A program made the translations under genes and the position numbers. The notes beneath the pieces were generated by a model. That model ran no database searches. It had not been told where the DNA came from and saw only the letters and a list, made by a program, of their open reading frames with translations. Positions 55,691 to 64,000 of a DNA stretch of 64,000 nt are shown here, piece after piece (the stretch's first letter is position 1; every line of letters begins with the position of its first letter). The stretch is taken from NCBI GenBank assembly GCA_930367215.1, contig OV884058.1, forward strand, positions 165,646,478 through 165,710,477, written 5' to 3'. This DNA comes from Pollenia angustigena (lineage: Eukaryota; Arthropoda; Insecta; Diptera; Polleniidae).

Positions 55691-57017
55691 CGAAGATTCA
55701 GGATTTATGCCCATGTTCTTTGTTTTTAAAGTGTTTATTTTGAAACCAACTGCCCTGGATTCTACAAAAGGTGATCTAGCTTGGCTTGCATATCAGACAT
55801 CCTAAGGGATATTAGAGACATAAATCGTAATGGATAGTAGGGACATAAACCCTAAGGGATAGTATGGACACTTGGCATCAGCGTAGTCAAGCGATTCGAG
55901 CTGACTGTTAGATCGAAAGGGGTCACAAACGATCTCGCGTGCATTGTAATAATGTCTTACGTTCGAAACGGTTTTAAGTGGATAAACAATTCGTTCATCA
56001 AGTACATTGCATTGATAATTTTCATAGCTACATTTAGCATATTTAAAAGTTTTTTTTTAAATTTTCCCTTCAATGGTGACTCTAATTTATATTTTTTGTT
56101 AAAAAGAAGGCATTCGTTACTTGTGCGTCTTTACGTAAAAATGTTAACGTGCAAACGTTCGGCTACATGCAATACGAAACGAAACATTTCACTTATAAAT
56201 ATTAAATATATTATGAAAAATTATTGATGACAGCTGCCAACAAAAAATTAATAATGAAATATTATACAACAACAAAAACAACCACAAAATAAATTTTAAT
56301 AACAATTATATAATAAACATGTTGAAAATCAAATACGACATACCCTTTTTTCTCTCTACTCTCCCATTATGATATGACATTTTTATAAGTATCAATCTAT
56401 GAGATTAAGTCATTTTAATGAACATAACAATGATCAGCTATTAAGTGGTTGAACGCGACCAGAGTTGCCAGAAAATTTTGACATTTCTAATTTTGTTTCC
56501 AATTTTTAATAATTTCATAAGCTGAAATATGACTTTTAAATTGTACGCATAGTTCCATTTTCGAACTTTTAATGCTTCTGGGCCTGCATTTTACAAATCC
56601 ATTTTAAGAAAATCCCACTAAAATAAAATATAACTTTTAAACTGTACATTAAGTTAAGTTTCGCACTTTTAATCATTCTGGATCTCCATCTTACAAAATC
56701 TATTTTAAGAAAAACGCAAATTTAATGAGTAGTAAAAATGTAAACCAATTTGAAGAATTTTTTGTCAAAAAAAAAAAAAAACGAACTGACAAAATTAAAA
56801 AAAAAACTGCACCAAACGTTTTGGAAATAAATAATAATAAAAAGTACATAAAATAGTATTGGGGTTTTCCGGTACAAAGAAAAAGCTTGCTTACTTTTTA
56901 AAAATTAATAGCTTCTTTAACTCATTATTTAGTAGCTTTTCTCTATAATTAAATATATAACAACTTCATAAATACTTTTTTCTGGATGTATCAAGATAAA
57001 AAAAAATAATGACTTAC
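55691..57017. other. AT-rich spacer with two small tandem repeats
   Basis: About three diverged copies of CCTAAGGGATA...GGGACATAAA (roughly 25 bp) lie at 55798-55870. A 101-bp direct duplication (CTTTTAAATTGTACGCATAG at 56533, CTTTTAAACTGTACATTAAG at 56634) spans 56525-56720. No gene was seen. Confidence 0.55.
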
Positions 57018-57134
57018 GTTCGAATGCGTTCATTTTAGGACATCGCTTGTAAAATTCATTGGTTCTTTCAGTAGAATTGTAAACATCTCTTATGTTTTTC
57101 TGATTACTCAACACATTATTTTGTAGGTGAAGTT
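57018..57134 (-). other. Possible orphan exon
   Basis: The minus strand reads LQNNVLSNQKNIRDVYNSTE and then RTNEFYKRCPKMNAFE in one frame, and is followed exactly at the end by the consensus splice donor GTAAGT (57017-57012). The composition is protein-like. No neighbouring exon, acceptor or known family was found, so this is only a candidate. Confidence 0.25.
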
Positions 57135-57291
57135 TTTATTGGGTATAAACGATGCATATTATTTTTTATCATTTTTCGATTACAAGTGAAATAGGCACTA
57201 AAAATATTTGAAAAAAATATTCAATTCTTAAGTTATTTCGCGATTATGTTGCGTTCATTTTTCGGTCAATGAGCCGACCAACAAGACGGTG

Positions 57292-57330
57292 CACAGTAGC
57301 GCCCGTAGAGCAAACGAGGTTGCAAAAATC
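57292..57330 (+). promoter_or_regulatory. Left Transib end, RSS-like (heptamer, 23-bp spacer, nonamer-like block)
   Basis: CACAGTA (57292-57298) is followed by a 23-nt spacer and GCAAAAATC (57322-57330). V(D)J recombination signals have CACAGTG, a 12- or 23-bp spacer and ACAAAAACC. This is the presumed transposase binding and cleavage site. Confidence 0.6.
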
Positions 57331-57931
57331 AAAATTTTCATGAGCACCGACGAAGTTTTGAATAAACTCATGTTATAGGAAACTTTTCAACGATTTCAAA
57401 TCTGCCACTCTTAATAATATCACATTTTTAGTTTAGAAGATATAGCCGTTCAAAGTTGACCGACTTTCGGTTTTCAAAAAAACACACAATTTTTAGTAAA
57501 TTTGTTGCGATTTCAGGTGTAATATCACGAAAAATAGGTAACGAATCGCCTTATTTTTTGTTTGTATTGATTGATGCATTTATTAAATGTGTAATGATAA
57601 AAAAAAAATGAACTGTTTGCTTTGTGTTTCTCCTGGTAAATCACTATTTAAAAACTATCCGTTTTTTCACTATTTTTCAACTTTGACGGAAAATAACAAA
57701 AATCTATATTTTTCTATATTTGCCATATTTGCAAAATCTGTTCTTTGATTATTTCTTTACATAATTCAAAAATTTTATCTGCCCGTACGTGCCCGTTTGG
57801 CTTCTAGAGGTAAAAAAGGTTAAAAAGACATGGTTGCAGAAATTGTATGACAGTAGTTTGATCTAAAATCTAAAAAAACTACTCATTGAAATTAGCAGGT
57901 ACGTACCTCACTTAAACAATACTTTGGCGTA

Positions 57932-58230
57932 CAAATGGTCAAGAACAATATTGACTACAGGTAGGCACAAATCTTATTTGGACACGTGCATAATATCAAA
58001 ATTGCATTATTCAGCCTAATTCCATTTGTATGCAGGGAACAGGTAAATTTTTCGGCATGGTAGCATAAGCCTATATATTGCAAATGGTCAAGAACAATAT
58101 TGACTACAGGTAGGCACAAATCTTATTTGGACACGTGCATAATATAAAAATGCATTATTCAGCCTAAATCCATATGTATGTAGGGAACAGGTACATTTTT
58201 CGGCATGGTAGCATAAGCCTATATATTGCA
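57932..58230. repeat. 149-bp tandem duplication upstream of the transposase frame
   Basis: Two direct copies start at 57932 and 58081. They share runs such as AAATGGTCAAGAACAATATT and CATGGTAGCATAAGCCTATA with only a few differences. The duplication lies in the leader of the element, between the left end and the start codon. Confidence 0.93.
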
Positions 58231-58316
58231 AAATAAGCATAATGCCTGGATTAGTCTACGACTGAAAGTTGGCGCAACAATTACTGAAACCATTAAACAA
58301 TTTAAGTACTGAAAAC

Positions 58317-60320
58317 ATGGCGTTGAACAATTTTAAATTATTTGAACTGTTTAGAAAGTCAACCACACCAAATTTTTTCACGGAAGCTGCTTTAGAAGAA
58401 CTTGATAGCTTATACGGAAATATTGAGAGAAGCGAAATTATAAAAAATAATTTTTATCTGATATATGCAAATATTAAGGCAAAATGGGTGAAATCTAATC
58501 GAACCATTCAGAACTTCAACTCCAAATACGAGGACTGGCTTAATGAAGATACCATCCTGGATATATTGGCAGTAGATAAACCCACCACATCAACCAGAGG
58601 AGCAAAAGGAAGGCCAAAAAAAAGTATTGAGGAGTGTTCAATTTTCACAAGAAAGAGGAAACTTGCCGATGCCACCAATGACTTGACCACGAAGCAATTA
58701 TCGGAAGCGCTGTCTATTAAATTTACAAAGGATAGTGAAAGAGTTAGGTCGCACATAACCAAATCTGTTGCTGATGCAAGCCCACTGCGACTAAAAAGGA
58801 TTAAGGAAAGCATTCCCACGCCCACAAACGCACACATTAAAAAGTATGGTTCCGAAGAAGCCTTGGCCTTGTTTATGGACTTAGAACTTTCCAAAGAGAA
58901 ATATGAGAAACTACGGGCATCTTTAACGCGACACGGCGCTGACGTTTTACCCGGATACAAGCATATTACGCAAGCCAAAATAAATTCACGACCACTGCAT
59001 ACGGAATTTACGGAAGTCTCTGCGAAAGCCAATCTGCAGGATCTCATGGGCCATACAGCAAAACGGTTGTTGGAGAGTCTTCCTGAAAATGAGGTGAAAA
59101 TTCTTCCTGAGAAGTTGACATTGATCAGCAAATGGGGCTGCGATGGATCATCCGGACAAAGCGTTTATAAGCAAAGGATATCTTCCGATGACGCTACAAT
59201 ATCGGACGGAAATATGTTTATGGCATCTGTTGTTCCTTTGCGGCTTAAATCGGATGTTTCCCTTCACTGGAAAAATCCACGTCCGTCATCAGTGCATTAT
59301 TGCCGACCAATAATGTTTCAGTTTGCAAGGGAATCGGCAGAACTCATAAGGACCACGGTGAAGGACATTGAAGAACAAATAAGCAAGATTAAGCCTACAA
59401 AGCTGCAAATTGGAGAAGGAAAATATATTGAATGCAATTACGAGTTCCATCTGACCATGGTTGACGGAAAAGTCGTAAACGAACTGACAGGAACAACCTC
59501 AACAATGTCATGCCCGATTTGCAAAAAGAGTCAGAAGAACTTTGGTAATTTAAACGATTCTACAAATGAGGAGAATTACGAATATGGAATGTCACCATTG
59601 CACGCAAGGATAAGGTGTATGGAATTCTTGCTAAAACTGGCGTATACCCTACCACAAGAGGAGGAAAACTTCGATGAAAATACATCAATAAAGGATAAGG
59701 AAAAGATCAGAAAGAAGCAAATACAGGATGCTTTTTTTAAACAAGTTGGACTAAAAGTAGACTGTCCCAAGCACGGATACGGTAACTCAAACGATGGAAA
59801 CACTTCTAGGAGATTTTTTGAAAATGATGAGGCAGTAACTAGAATCACTGGAATTGACAATCAAATCGTGAAAAGATTGGGAACGATCTTGGATGTTTTA
59901 AACTGCAAAGAAAATGTCAATTCTACAAAATATGGAGAATATGCGTCGAAAACTGCATCTCTTTTAGCAGAAATGTATCCACAGAAGAAGTTGACCCCGA
60001 CCGTCCATAAAATATTGGCGCATGGCAAAGATATAATTGAGTACCAGTCTTTGCCAATTGGAGAGCTTTCTGAAGAAGCACAGGAGTCTCTTAACAAATT
60101 TTATAAAAAATATAGATTGCAGAACACATTCAAAGCATCAAGGGTAAGGCAAAATGAGGACCTCTTCAACATGTTGGCAGCATCTTCCGATCCACTTATA
60201 TCTTCCCTGCGGCATGTGAAGTCACGAATAGAGTTAGAAAATAATTATAGTTTAGAAATGGTTAGTCTTTTAGATATACCTTCTCTTACGAACTGTGATG
60301 AATATTTTACAGAAAATTGA
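58317..60320 (+). CDS. Transib (RAG1-related) DDE transposase
   Basis: The frame encodes 667 residues from the first ATG (AACATGG context). It is open slightly further upstream, but only from a TTG. A basic GRPKKS segment sits at residues 98-103. By comparison with RAG1 and Transib enzymes I place the catalytic residues at D276 (WGCDGSSGQS), D493 (GNSNDGNTSRRFF) and E590 (IGELSEEAQESLNK). The zinc ligands are C399/C402 (SCPIC) and H564/H569 (VHKILAHGKDII). The last region ends SSDPLISS before an acidic tail. The enzyme should nick and pair the element's inverted ends in the nucleus and join them to 5-bp GC-rich targets. Length and motif spacing are normal for Transib, and there are no internal stops or frameshifts. 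AATAAA follows the stop at 60324. No promoter was identified, and introns in the leader cannot be excluded. Confidence 0.93.
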   Translation: MALNNFKLFELFRKSTTPNFFTEAALEELDSLYGNIERSEIIKNNFYLIYANIKAKWVKSNRTIQNFNSKYEDWLNEDTILDILAVDKPTTSTRGAKGRPKKSIEECSIFTRKRKLADATNDLTTKQLSEALSIKFTKDSERVRSHITKSVADASPLRLKRIKESIPTPTNAHIKKYGSEEALALFMDLELSKEKYEKLRASLTRHGADVLPGYKHITQAKINSRPLHTEFTEVSAKANLQDLMGHTAKRLLESLPENEVKILPEKLTLISKWGCDGSSGQSVYKQRISSDDATISDGNMFMASVVPLRLKSDVSLHWKNPRPSSVHYCRPIMFQFARESAELIRTTVKDIEEQISKIKPTKLQIGEGKYIECNYEFHLTMVDGKVVNELTGTTSTMSCPICKKSQKNFGNLNDSTNEENYEYGMSPLHARIRCMEFLLKLAYTLPQEEENFDENTSIKDKEKIRKKQIQDAFFKQVGLKVDCPKHGYGNSNDGNTSRRFFENDEAVTRITGIDNQIVKRLGTILDVLNCKENVNSTKYGEYASKTASLLAEMYPQKKLTPTVHKILAHGKDIIEYQSLPIGELSEEAQESLNKFYKKYRLQNTFKASRVRQNEDLFNMLAASSDPLISSLRHVKSRIELENNYSLEMVSLLDIPSLTNCDEYFTEN

Positions 60321-60601
60321 AAAAATAAATTTAAAAAAAAATAATTTTTTTTTTAATTTGTTGGGTAATAATTTAAAACATAAAAACCTAAAGAAAAAAA
60401 ATAAAAACAATCTAAAAATGTAAAAATAATTTTTTTTAGTTACCATAAAATTGATTTTTCTACTAATTTTAACTTTGATAACCCATAATTAGGCCCCTAC
60501 AGAGCGTAGCACCCTTTCCAAACGCTCATTTCATAGGCTGAACAGTTATCTATCATATGCTGTTTAAACTGTTCAATTATCTTATTCGGTTCAAAAGATA
60601 T

Positions 60602-60639
60602 GATTTTTGCAACGAAAAAACTCAAATGGCGCCACTGTG
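60602..60639 (-). promoter_or_regulatory. Right Transib end, RSS-like (heptamer CACAGTG, 22-bp spacer)
   Basis: Read inward, CACAGTG (60639-60633) is identical to the V(D)J heptamer consensus. After 22 nt comes GCAAAAATC (60610-60602), the same nine bases as at the left end. Confidence 0.6.
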
Positions 60640-60644
60640 CGGTG

Positions 60645-60900
60645 CCTGTGCGACAACGTGAAAAATATTGTGGCCGGCCGAAAGATTGCCTGTTAACTGT
60701 CAAGGATACCGATTTTACGACAGTCAAAGGCTTTGAACATAATACTGGAGTATTGTTACGACCATATTTATGCTGCAAGCATGGATGCCATGTTCAAATA
60801 GGATAATGCAACGTGTCATACAGAGTGGGACACCATTGAAAACCAAATTCAGGGATCAAGATATGTATTCATTTTATTCTTTAGAGTTTAAATAAATCTC
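60645..60900 (+). pseudogene. Possible Tc1/mariner fragment flanking the Transib
   Basis: Around 60783-60835 one frame reads MDAMFK, a stop, then DNATCHTEWDTIENQIQ, which resembles the (Q)DNA..H block of Tc1/mariner transposases. The 55 codons before it are not recognisable. The Transib may have inserted into an older Tc1-like copy. Confidence 0.3.
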
Positions 60901-61141
60901 TAGTACATGCCAATTGCATTGACTGTATTTTCATTAACTACAAGTATTTTAAGAAAAAGAAACAAAAGACGTCGCTCTTTATAAAAGCCCCTTTAAAAGA
61001 ATAATTTATTCATTTTTAAAAACTGAATAATAACGGCTCAAAATCGTATAGTACAAGGTTGCACAAAAGTTGTCATCCCATGTTCTTTGACTGCAATTTT
61101 TGTAATAGATGAAAATCTCTAGTTTGGCTTTCGGACTGTGG

Positions 61142-61860
61142 GTTTTTATACCCACACCACAATAGTGGAGAGGGTATTATGCATTTGTGCTGATGTGTGT
61201 AACGCCTAGACCCACCTTAAAGTATACCGATCGACTCAGAATCTCTTTCTGAGTCGAACTAACGATGTCCGTACGGCTGGCTGCCAGGCTGGCTGGCTGT
61301 CCATGTAACCTTGTGCGCAAAGTACAGGTCGCAATTTTGGAGATAATTTGATAAAATTTGGGGCATAGGTTCTTATTGGCACAAGGACCAAGCCTATTGA
61401 AAATGGGCCAAAATTGTAGCACCACGAGGGAAGATAGGGGGAAATTTCTTCCTCTCAGAAACTATCAAACCGATTTTAATGAAATTTACAACATACATAA
61501 TAGAACCATATCTTAATGGACACAAAAGGGATGCATTTTTTAAAAAATAGGACCACGAGGGGAGATAGGGCCAATTTCTGCCTTTCAAACCGATTTTAAT
61601 GAAATTTAAAACATAGATAGATCCATATGTATATGGACACATAAGCTATACAGTTTTTCAAAAATATTACCACAAGGTGAGGTAGGGGGCAATTTCTGCC
61701 TCTCACAAACTTTTAAACCGATGTTAATGACTTTTATAAACATAGATAAATCCATATTTATATGGACATATAAGCTTGATGTGTTTTTTAATACTGTGGT
61801 GTAGGTTATCATATGGTCGGGCTTGACCGACTATACTTTCTCACTTGTGTATGACTAACT
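61142..61860. repeat. Dispersed repeat with three tandem monomers inside the mariner
   Basis: It starts with TTTTATACCCACACCACAAT and ends GACTATACTTTCTCACTTGT. Inside, a unit of about 115 bp (AATTTCTGCCTCTCA, AAACCGATTTTAATGAAATTTA, CATA...GGACACA) repeats three times with divergence. Its right end is also found at 13160-13230. Confidence 0.7.
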
Positions 61861-61866
61861 TTGTGT

Positions 61867-62466
61867 TCATGTTGTAGAAAAAATATTATTGGCCAAGTAG
61901 CCGCCACCAGAATTTATGACCATACTAGCCCAATTTATGGCATTTTCCATCCCTCTTGCCAGAACTTCCGCCGATAGGTTCCGGATATTCTCTTTGAGGA
62001 GTTCAAGAGTCTTAGGCTTAGTGGTATAAGCTCGTGAATTCAAGAAACTCCACATAGAAAGTCTTAAACGCTTAAATCGGACTATCTTAACGGCCAGTAC
62101 AAATCACCAAAACGAGAAATTAGGCGTCCCGGGAATGCAGCCATCCATTCCGGTTGTTGGTCGTGCAGTATGCGCTATTGGAAACACATGTTCTCCAGTC
62201 CCGATTCGTCGAGTTGGGATAGGAGAAACCCGTTTAGCCGGGCTTTTTAGCTCGCCGATTGCAGTAGTCGTTTTGAGAAAAATTTGGTCGGATGAAGCCT
62301 CTAGCGTAAACTTAACACCATAGAATAACTTAAAGCCGGATTTTCGGTCCCCCAAAAGCGATTTATGTATCCACTGAGATAGAAATGGGCCTTGTCTCTC
62401 ATGGTGATTTTCGATGAAAAGTTGTAGTCCTCGTCGTAGTCGTTCTTGTTGAGTATAGTGCTCCAT
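61867..62466 (-). pseudogene. Mariner transposase remnant
   Basis: The minus strand starts MEHYTQQERLRRGLQLFIEN, similar to mariner N-termini, at 62466. It passes through a long stretch that no longer matches, and finishes with SFLNSRAYTTKPKTLELLKE, NIRNLSAEVLARGMENAI and SGGGYLANNIF. That is the mariner C-terminus after the third catalytic region. The catalytic core is largely deleted or unreadable, so the copy is defective. It differs from the remnants at 2500 and 11890 and lies inside matched terminal repeats. Confidence 0.7.
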
Positions 62467-62588
62467 TTGTTATTGACGCATATTTTGTATCTGTTTACTT
62501 TACAAATACCAAAGCAGAGCTGACATTTGCCGTCATTTGCAAAGATTTTTCCATTTACGTATAGACTGACAACTTTTGTGCAACTTTG

Positions 62589-64000
62589 TTTTAAAAAAAA
62601 CTGTCTTAGCGAACGTAAGAATCAAACCAAAATCTTAAACGTTTTTACTTGTATAAAGTTCTTGGAATTCCCTAAAAATAAAAGATGTCAACAAATTTGA
62701 TTTTTTCAAAATAACACACATAATAAAATCTAGTATCCAAATATTTTAAAAAAATCTCTTAAGCCCCTCCCATAAAAACCTGTCCACAAATAAGTTCCGA
62801 AATCTCAAATTTAAGGGGCTACTCTCTTCATCTGGCAACTTTAAATACGAGCATCCATATGAAGTTTTAAAGACGACAGACAGTTAGAGAGACTTTGAAG
62901 GCAATTGCAATTATAACAACTCAATTGTTATGCAAACGATTAAAAGATGATAATAATGAAAATGACGATAATGACAATAATAATAATACTTTTAATAGAA
63001 ATGTCAATAGCATTAAAACCACAAAAATGGTCATTTATTTGTTATATCAATTAAATATTAAGATATTTTCCAATAATTACTCCTTATTATTATTATTGAA
63101 TAGCGACTGAGAGAAAGAAGGCGAATTATTGAAAAATAATACAAAAGTATAAAATGCATTTAAAAAATAATAAAATATTAATTTGTTTATTCATAAGAAA
63201 AAAAACCTTGTTTGTGACGTTTTTAAGTTGTGTAGCCAGTATATTTTTAATCAACCAACCATCCATTCATCTATTTTTACAACTACAACTGACTACCTGC
63301 TTAGCTTTTCAGATACTTTTAGCTGATAGTGCACGAGTGTGCATAATGGTAAGAAAATAATGCATTTTTGTATATAATTCTACATGCACACTTTTATATG
63401 AATTGTAATTAAATATTACTTTATTTGAATGTACATTAAAAAGCCTTTTTCTTTGTTTTAATAATGACGTAAATTATTATAAAAAACCCCTTTATAGAAT
63501 ACATTTACTTCATAATGTCTTTATTTTTATAGATCGCAGGCGTTTCTACTTTCGGTTTGTAGCAATAATTTTCGAATTTTTTAACTAGTGTTTGTAGAAT
63601 ATGGTGTATAATGGAAGTAGATTTTTCGCCTATTTTTCTTAAGCATTTGTAGTTGTGTCGTGGCAACCCAGCGGTAAAATTCAGAACCCCTTCTTACTTC
63701 AGGCCTTTTAAAAGGCCTATTTAAAAATAGTTTTGATTAAATTACTATTATTATCTAACTGCTAAAGAATGCCTCATAGAAGGCCTCGGCTCTTTGGTGT
63801 AAAAGATAAGATACACCTTCCACACTCGCTTTAATGAGAAGGAGTAACATATTTTGTATTGTTTTTTTTTTTTGCACAAGCAAAAACAAAATAATTATTT
63901 TTTTTAATCCCGTTACTATTCTTATGAACCTGCTAATGAAGCGAGAGCGGAAGGCCTTCTCGGCAATGGCAACGTGTGTAAAAAAGATATGAGAATGGAG
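62589..64000. other. AT-rich spacer with an AGGCCT palindrome near the window edge
   Basis: An (AAT/GAT)-rich simple-sequence stretch lies near 62948-63000. AGGCCTTTTAAAAGGCCT (63701-63718) is a perfect 18-bp palindrome. AAGGCCT recurs at 63780-63786 and 63951-63957, perhaps parts of an element cut by the window end. No gene was seen. Confidence 0.4.

Larger units (their letters stand above)
57292..60639 (+). mobile_element. Complete Transib element with intact transposase
   Basis: A perfect 5-bp duplication, CGGTG, flanks the element (57287-57291 and 60640-60644). The ends read inward are CACAGTAGCGCC and CACAGTGGCGCC, one mismatch in 12, and both contain TTGCAAAAATCA further in. GC-rich 5-bp duplications and CAC-starting ends are diagnostic of Transib, the transposon superfamily related to RAG1. 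The 3348-bp body holds a 149-bp tandem duplication upstream and one long transposase frame. Nothing in the frame or ends is visibly broken, so it could be recently active. Confidence 0.92.
61054..62588 (-). mobile_element. Mariner element interrupted by a dispersed repeat
   Basis: The ends read inward are CAAGGTTGCACAAAAGTTGT and CAAAGTTGCACAAAAGTTGT, 22 bp with one mismatch including CA. TA lies outside the left end, and TT outside the right, probably a mutated TA. The minus strand encodes parts of a mariner transposase (61867-62466). The stretch 61142-61860 is a different repeat that inserted near the end of the coding region. Confidence 0.75.

Noticed and set aside
58508..59131. 207-codon minus-strand frame opposite the Transib transposase
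   Set aside because: It is antisense to a coding frame with clear catalytic motifs and has no recognisable domain.
60600..60806. Cysteine-containing frame MIFATKKLKWRHC... as a zinc-finger gene
   Set aside because: It starts inside the Transib end and crosses the target duplication, so it is a chance fusion across an insertion junction.
62135..62323. 62-codon plus-strand frame
   Set aside because: It is antisense to the mariner remnant and shows no recognisable features.

Overview
This is an AT-rich (roughly three quarters A+T) window of an insect genome. The transposon families (jockey-clade LINE, mariner and Tc1 relatives, Transib, piggyBac, hAT, Helitron) and the dispersed 'tatacccttcacc ... 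gtccgtctgtccgtctg' repeats, which I associate with higher flies, point to a dipteran, most likely a large-genome calyptrate fly. The species cannot be fixed from the sequence. I found no confident host gene. Almost everything recognisable is transposable-element DNA of different ages, much of it nested, set in low-complexity AT-rich spacer. Most short open frames here look like chance or element-derived sequence.

Layout. 0-4 kb: small foldback/MITE elements, a decayed LINE reverse transcriptase, a mariner fragment and a SINE-like fragment. 5-6.7 kb: a degenerate 26-bp satellite with a piggyBac-type MITE sitting in one of its own TTAA sites. 8-11.3 kb: a MITE, a pogo/Tigger-like element containing a 137-bp palindrome, and a 1.5-kb hAT-type element with an exact 8-bp duplication. 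11.9-13.2 kb: a mariner remnant and an unidentified decayed coding frame. 15-18.4 kb: a decayed gene of an uncharacterised insect family (DACGGQNRN motif) split by a 1.4-kb almost perfect palindrome with an exact 8-bp duplication. 20-28.4 kb: hAT MITE, a composite CACAG-ended element, and a 2.2-kb hAT-like element with a second element nested in it. 33-37 kb: a Helitron end, then an internally deleted Transib carrying another foldback element. 37.9-41 kb: 29-bp minisatellite. 41-41.96 kb: an element with a tiny spliced reading frame. 45-46.7 kb: a Helitron with both ends. 47.7-49.9 kb: a 5'-truncated jockey-clade LINE. 50-52 kb: piggyBac-like MITE and a Tc1 remnant split by a MITE. 55.2-55.7 kb: LINE tail. 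57.3-60.6 kb: a complete-looking Transib. 61-62.6 kb: a mariner interrupted by a dispersed repeat.

The highlight is the 3.35-kb Transib at 57292-60639. It has one uninterrupted 667-codon transposase frame with the RAG1-type catalytic D, D, E and the C..C / H....H zinc ligands, inverted ends that start with CACAGTA/CACAGTG, and a perfect 5-bp CGGTG target duplication. Both ends carry a heptamer plus an A-rich nonamer-like block at 23 and 22 bp, resembling V(D)J recombination signals. The second Transib (33781-36908), which lost its catalytic core, has heptamers with nonamer-like blocks at 23 bp on one side and 12 bp on the other.
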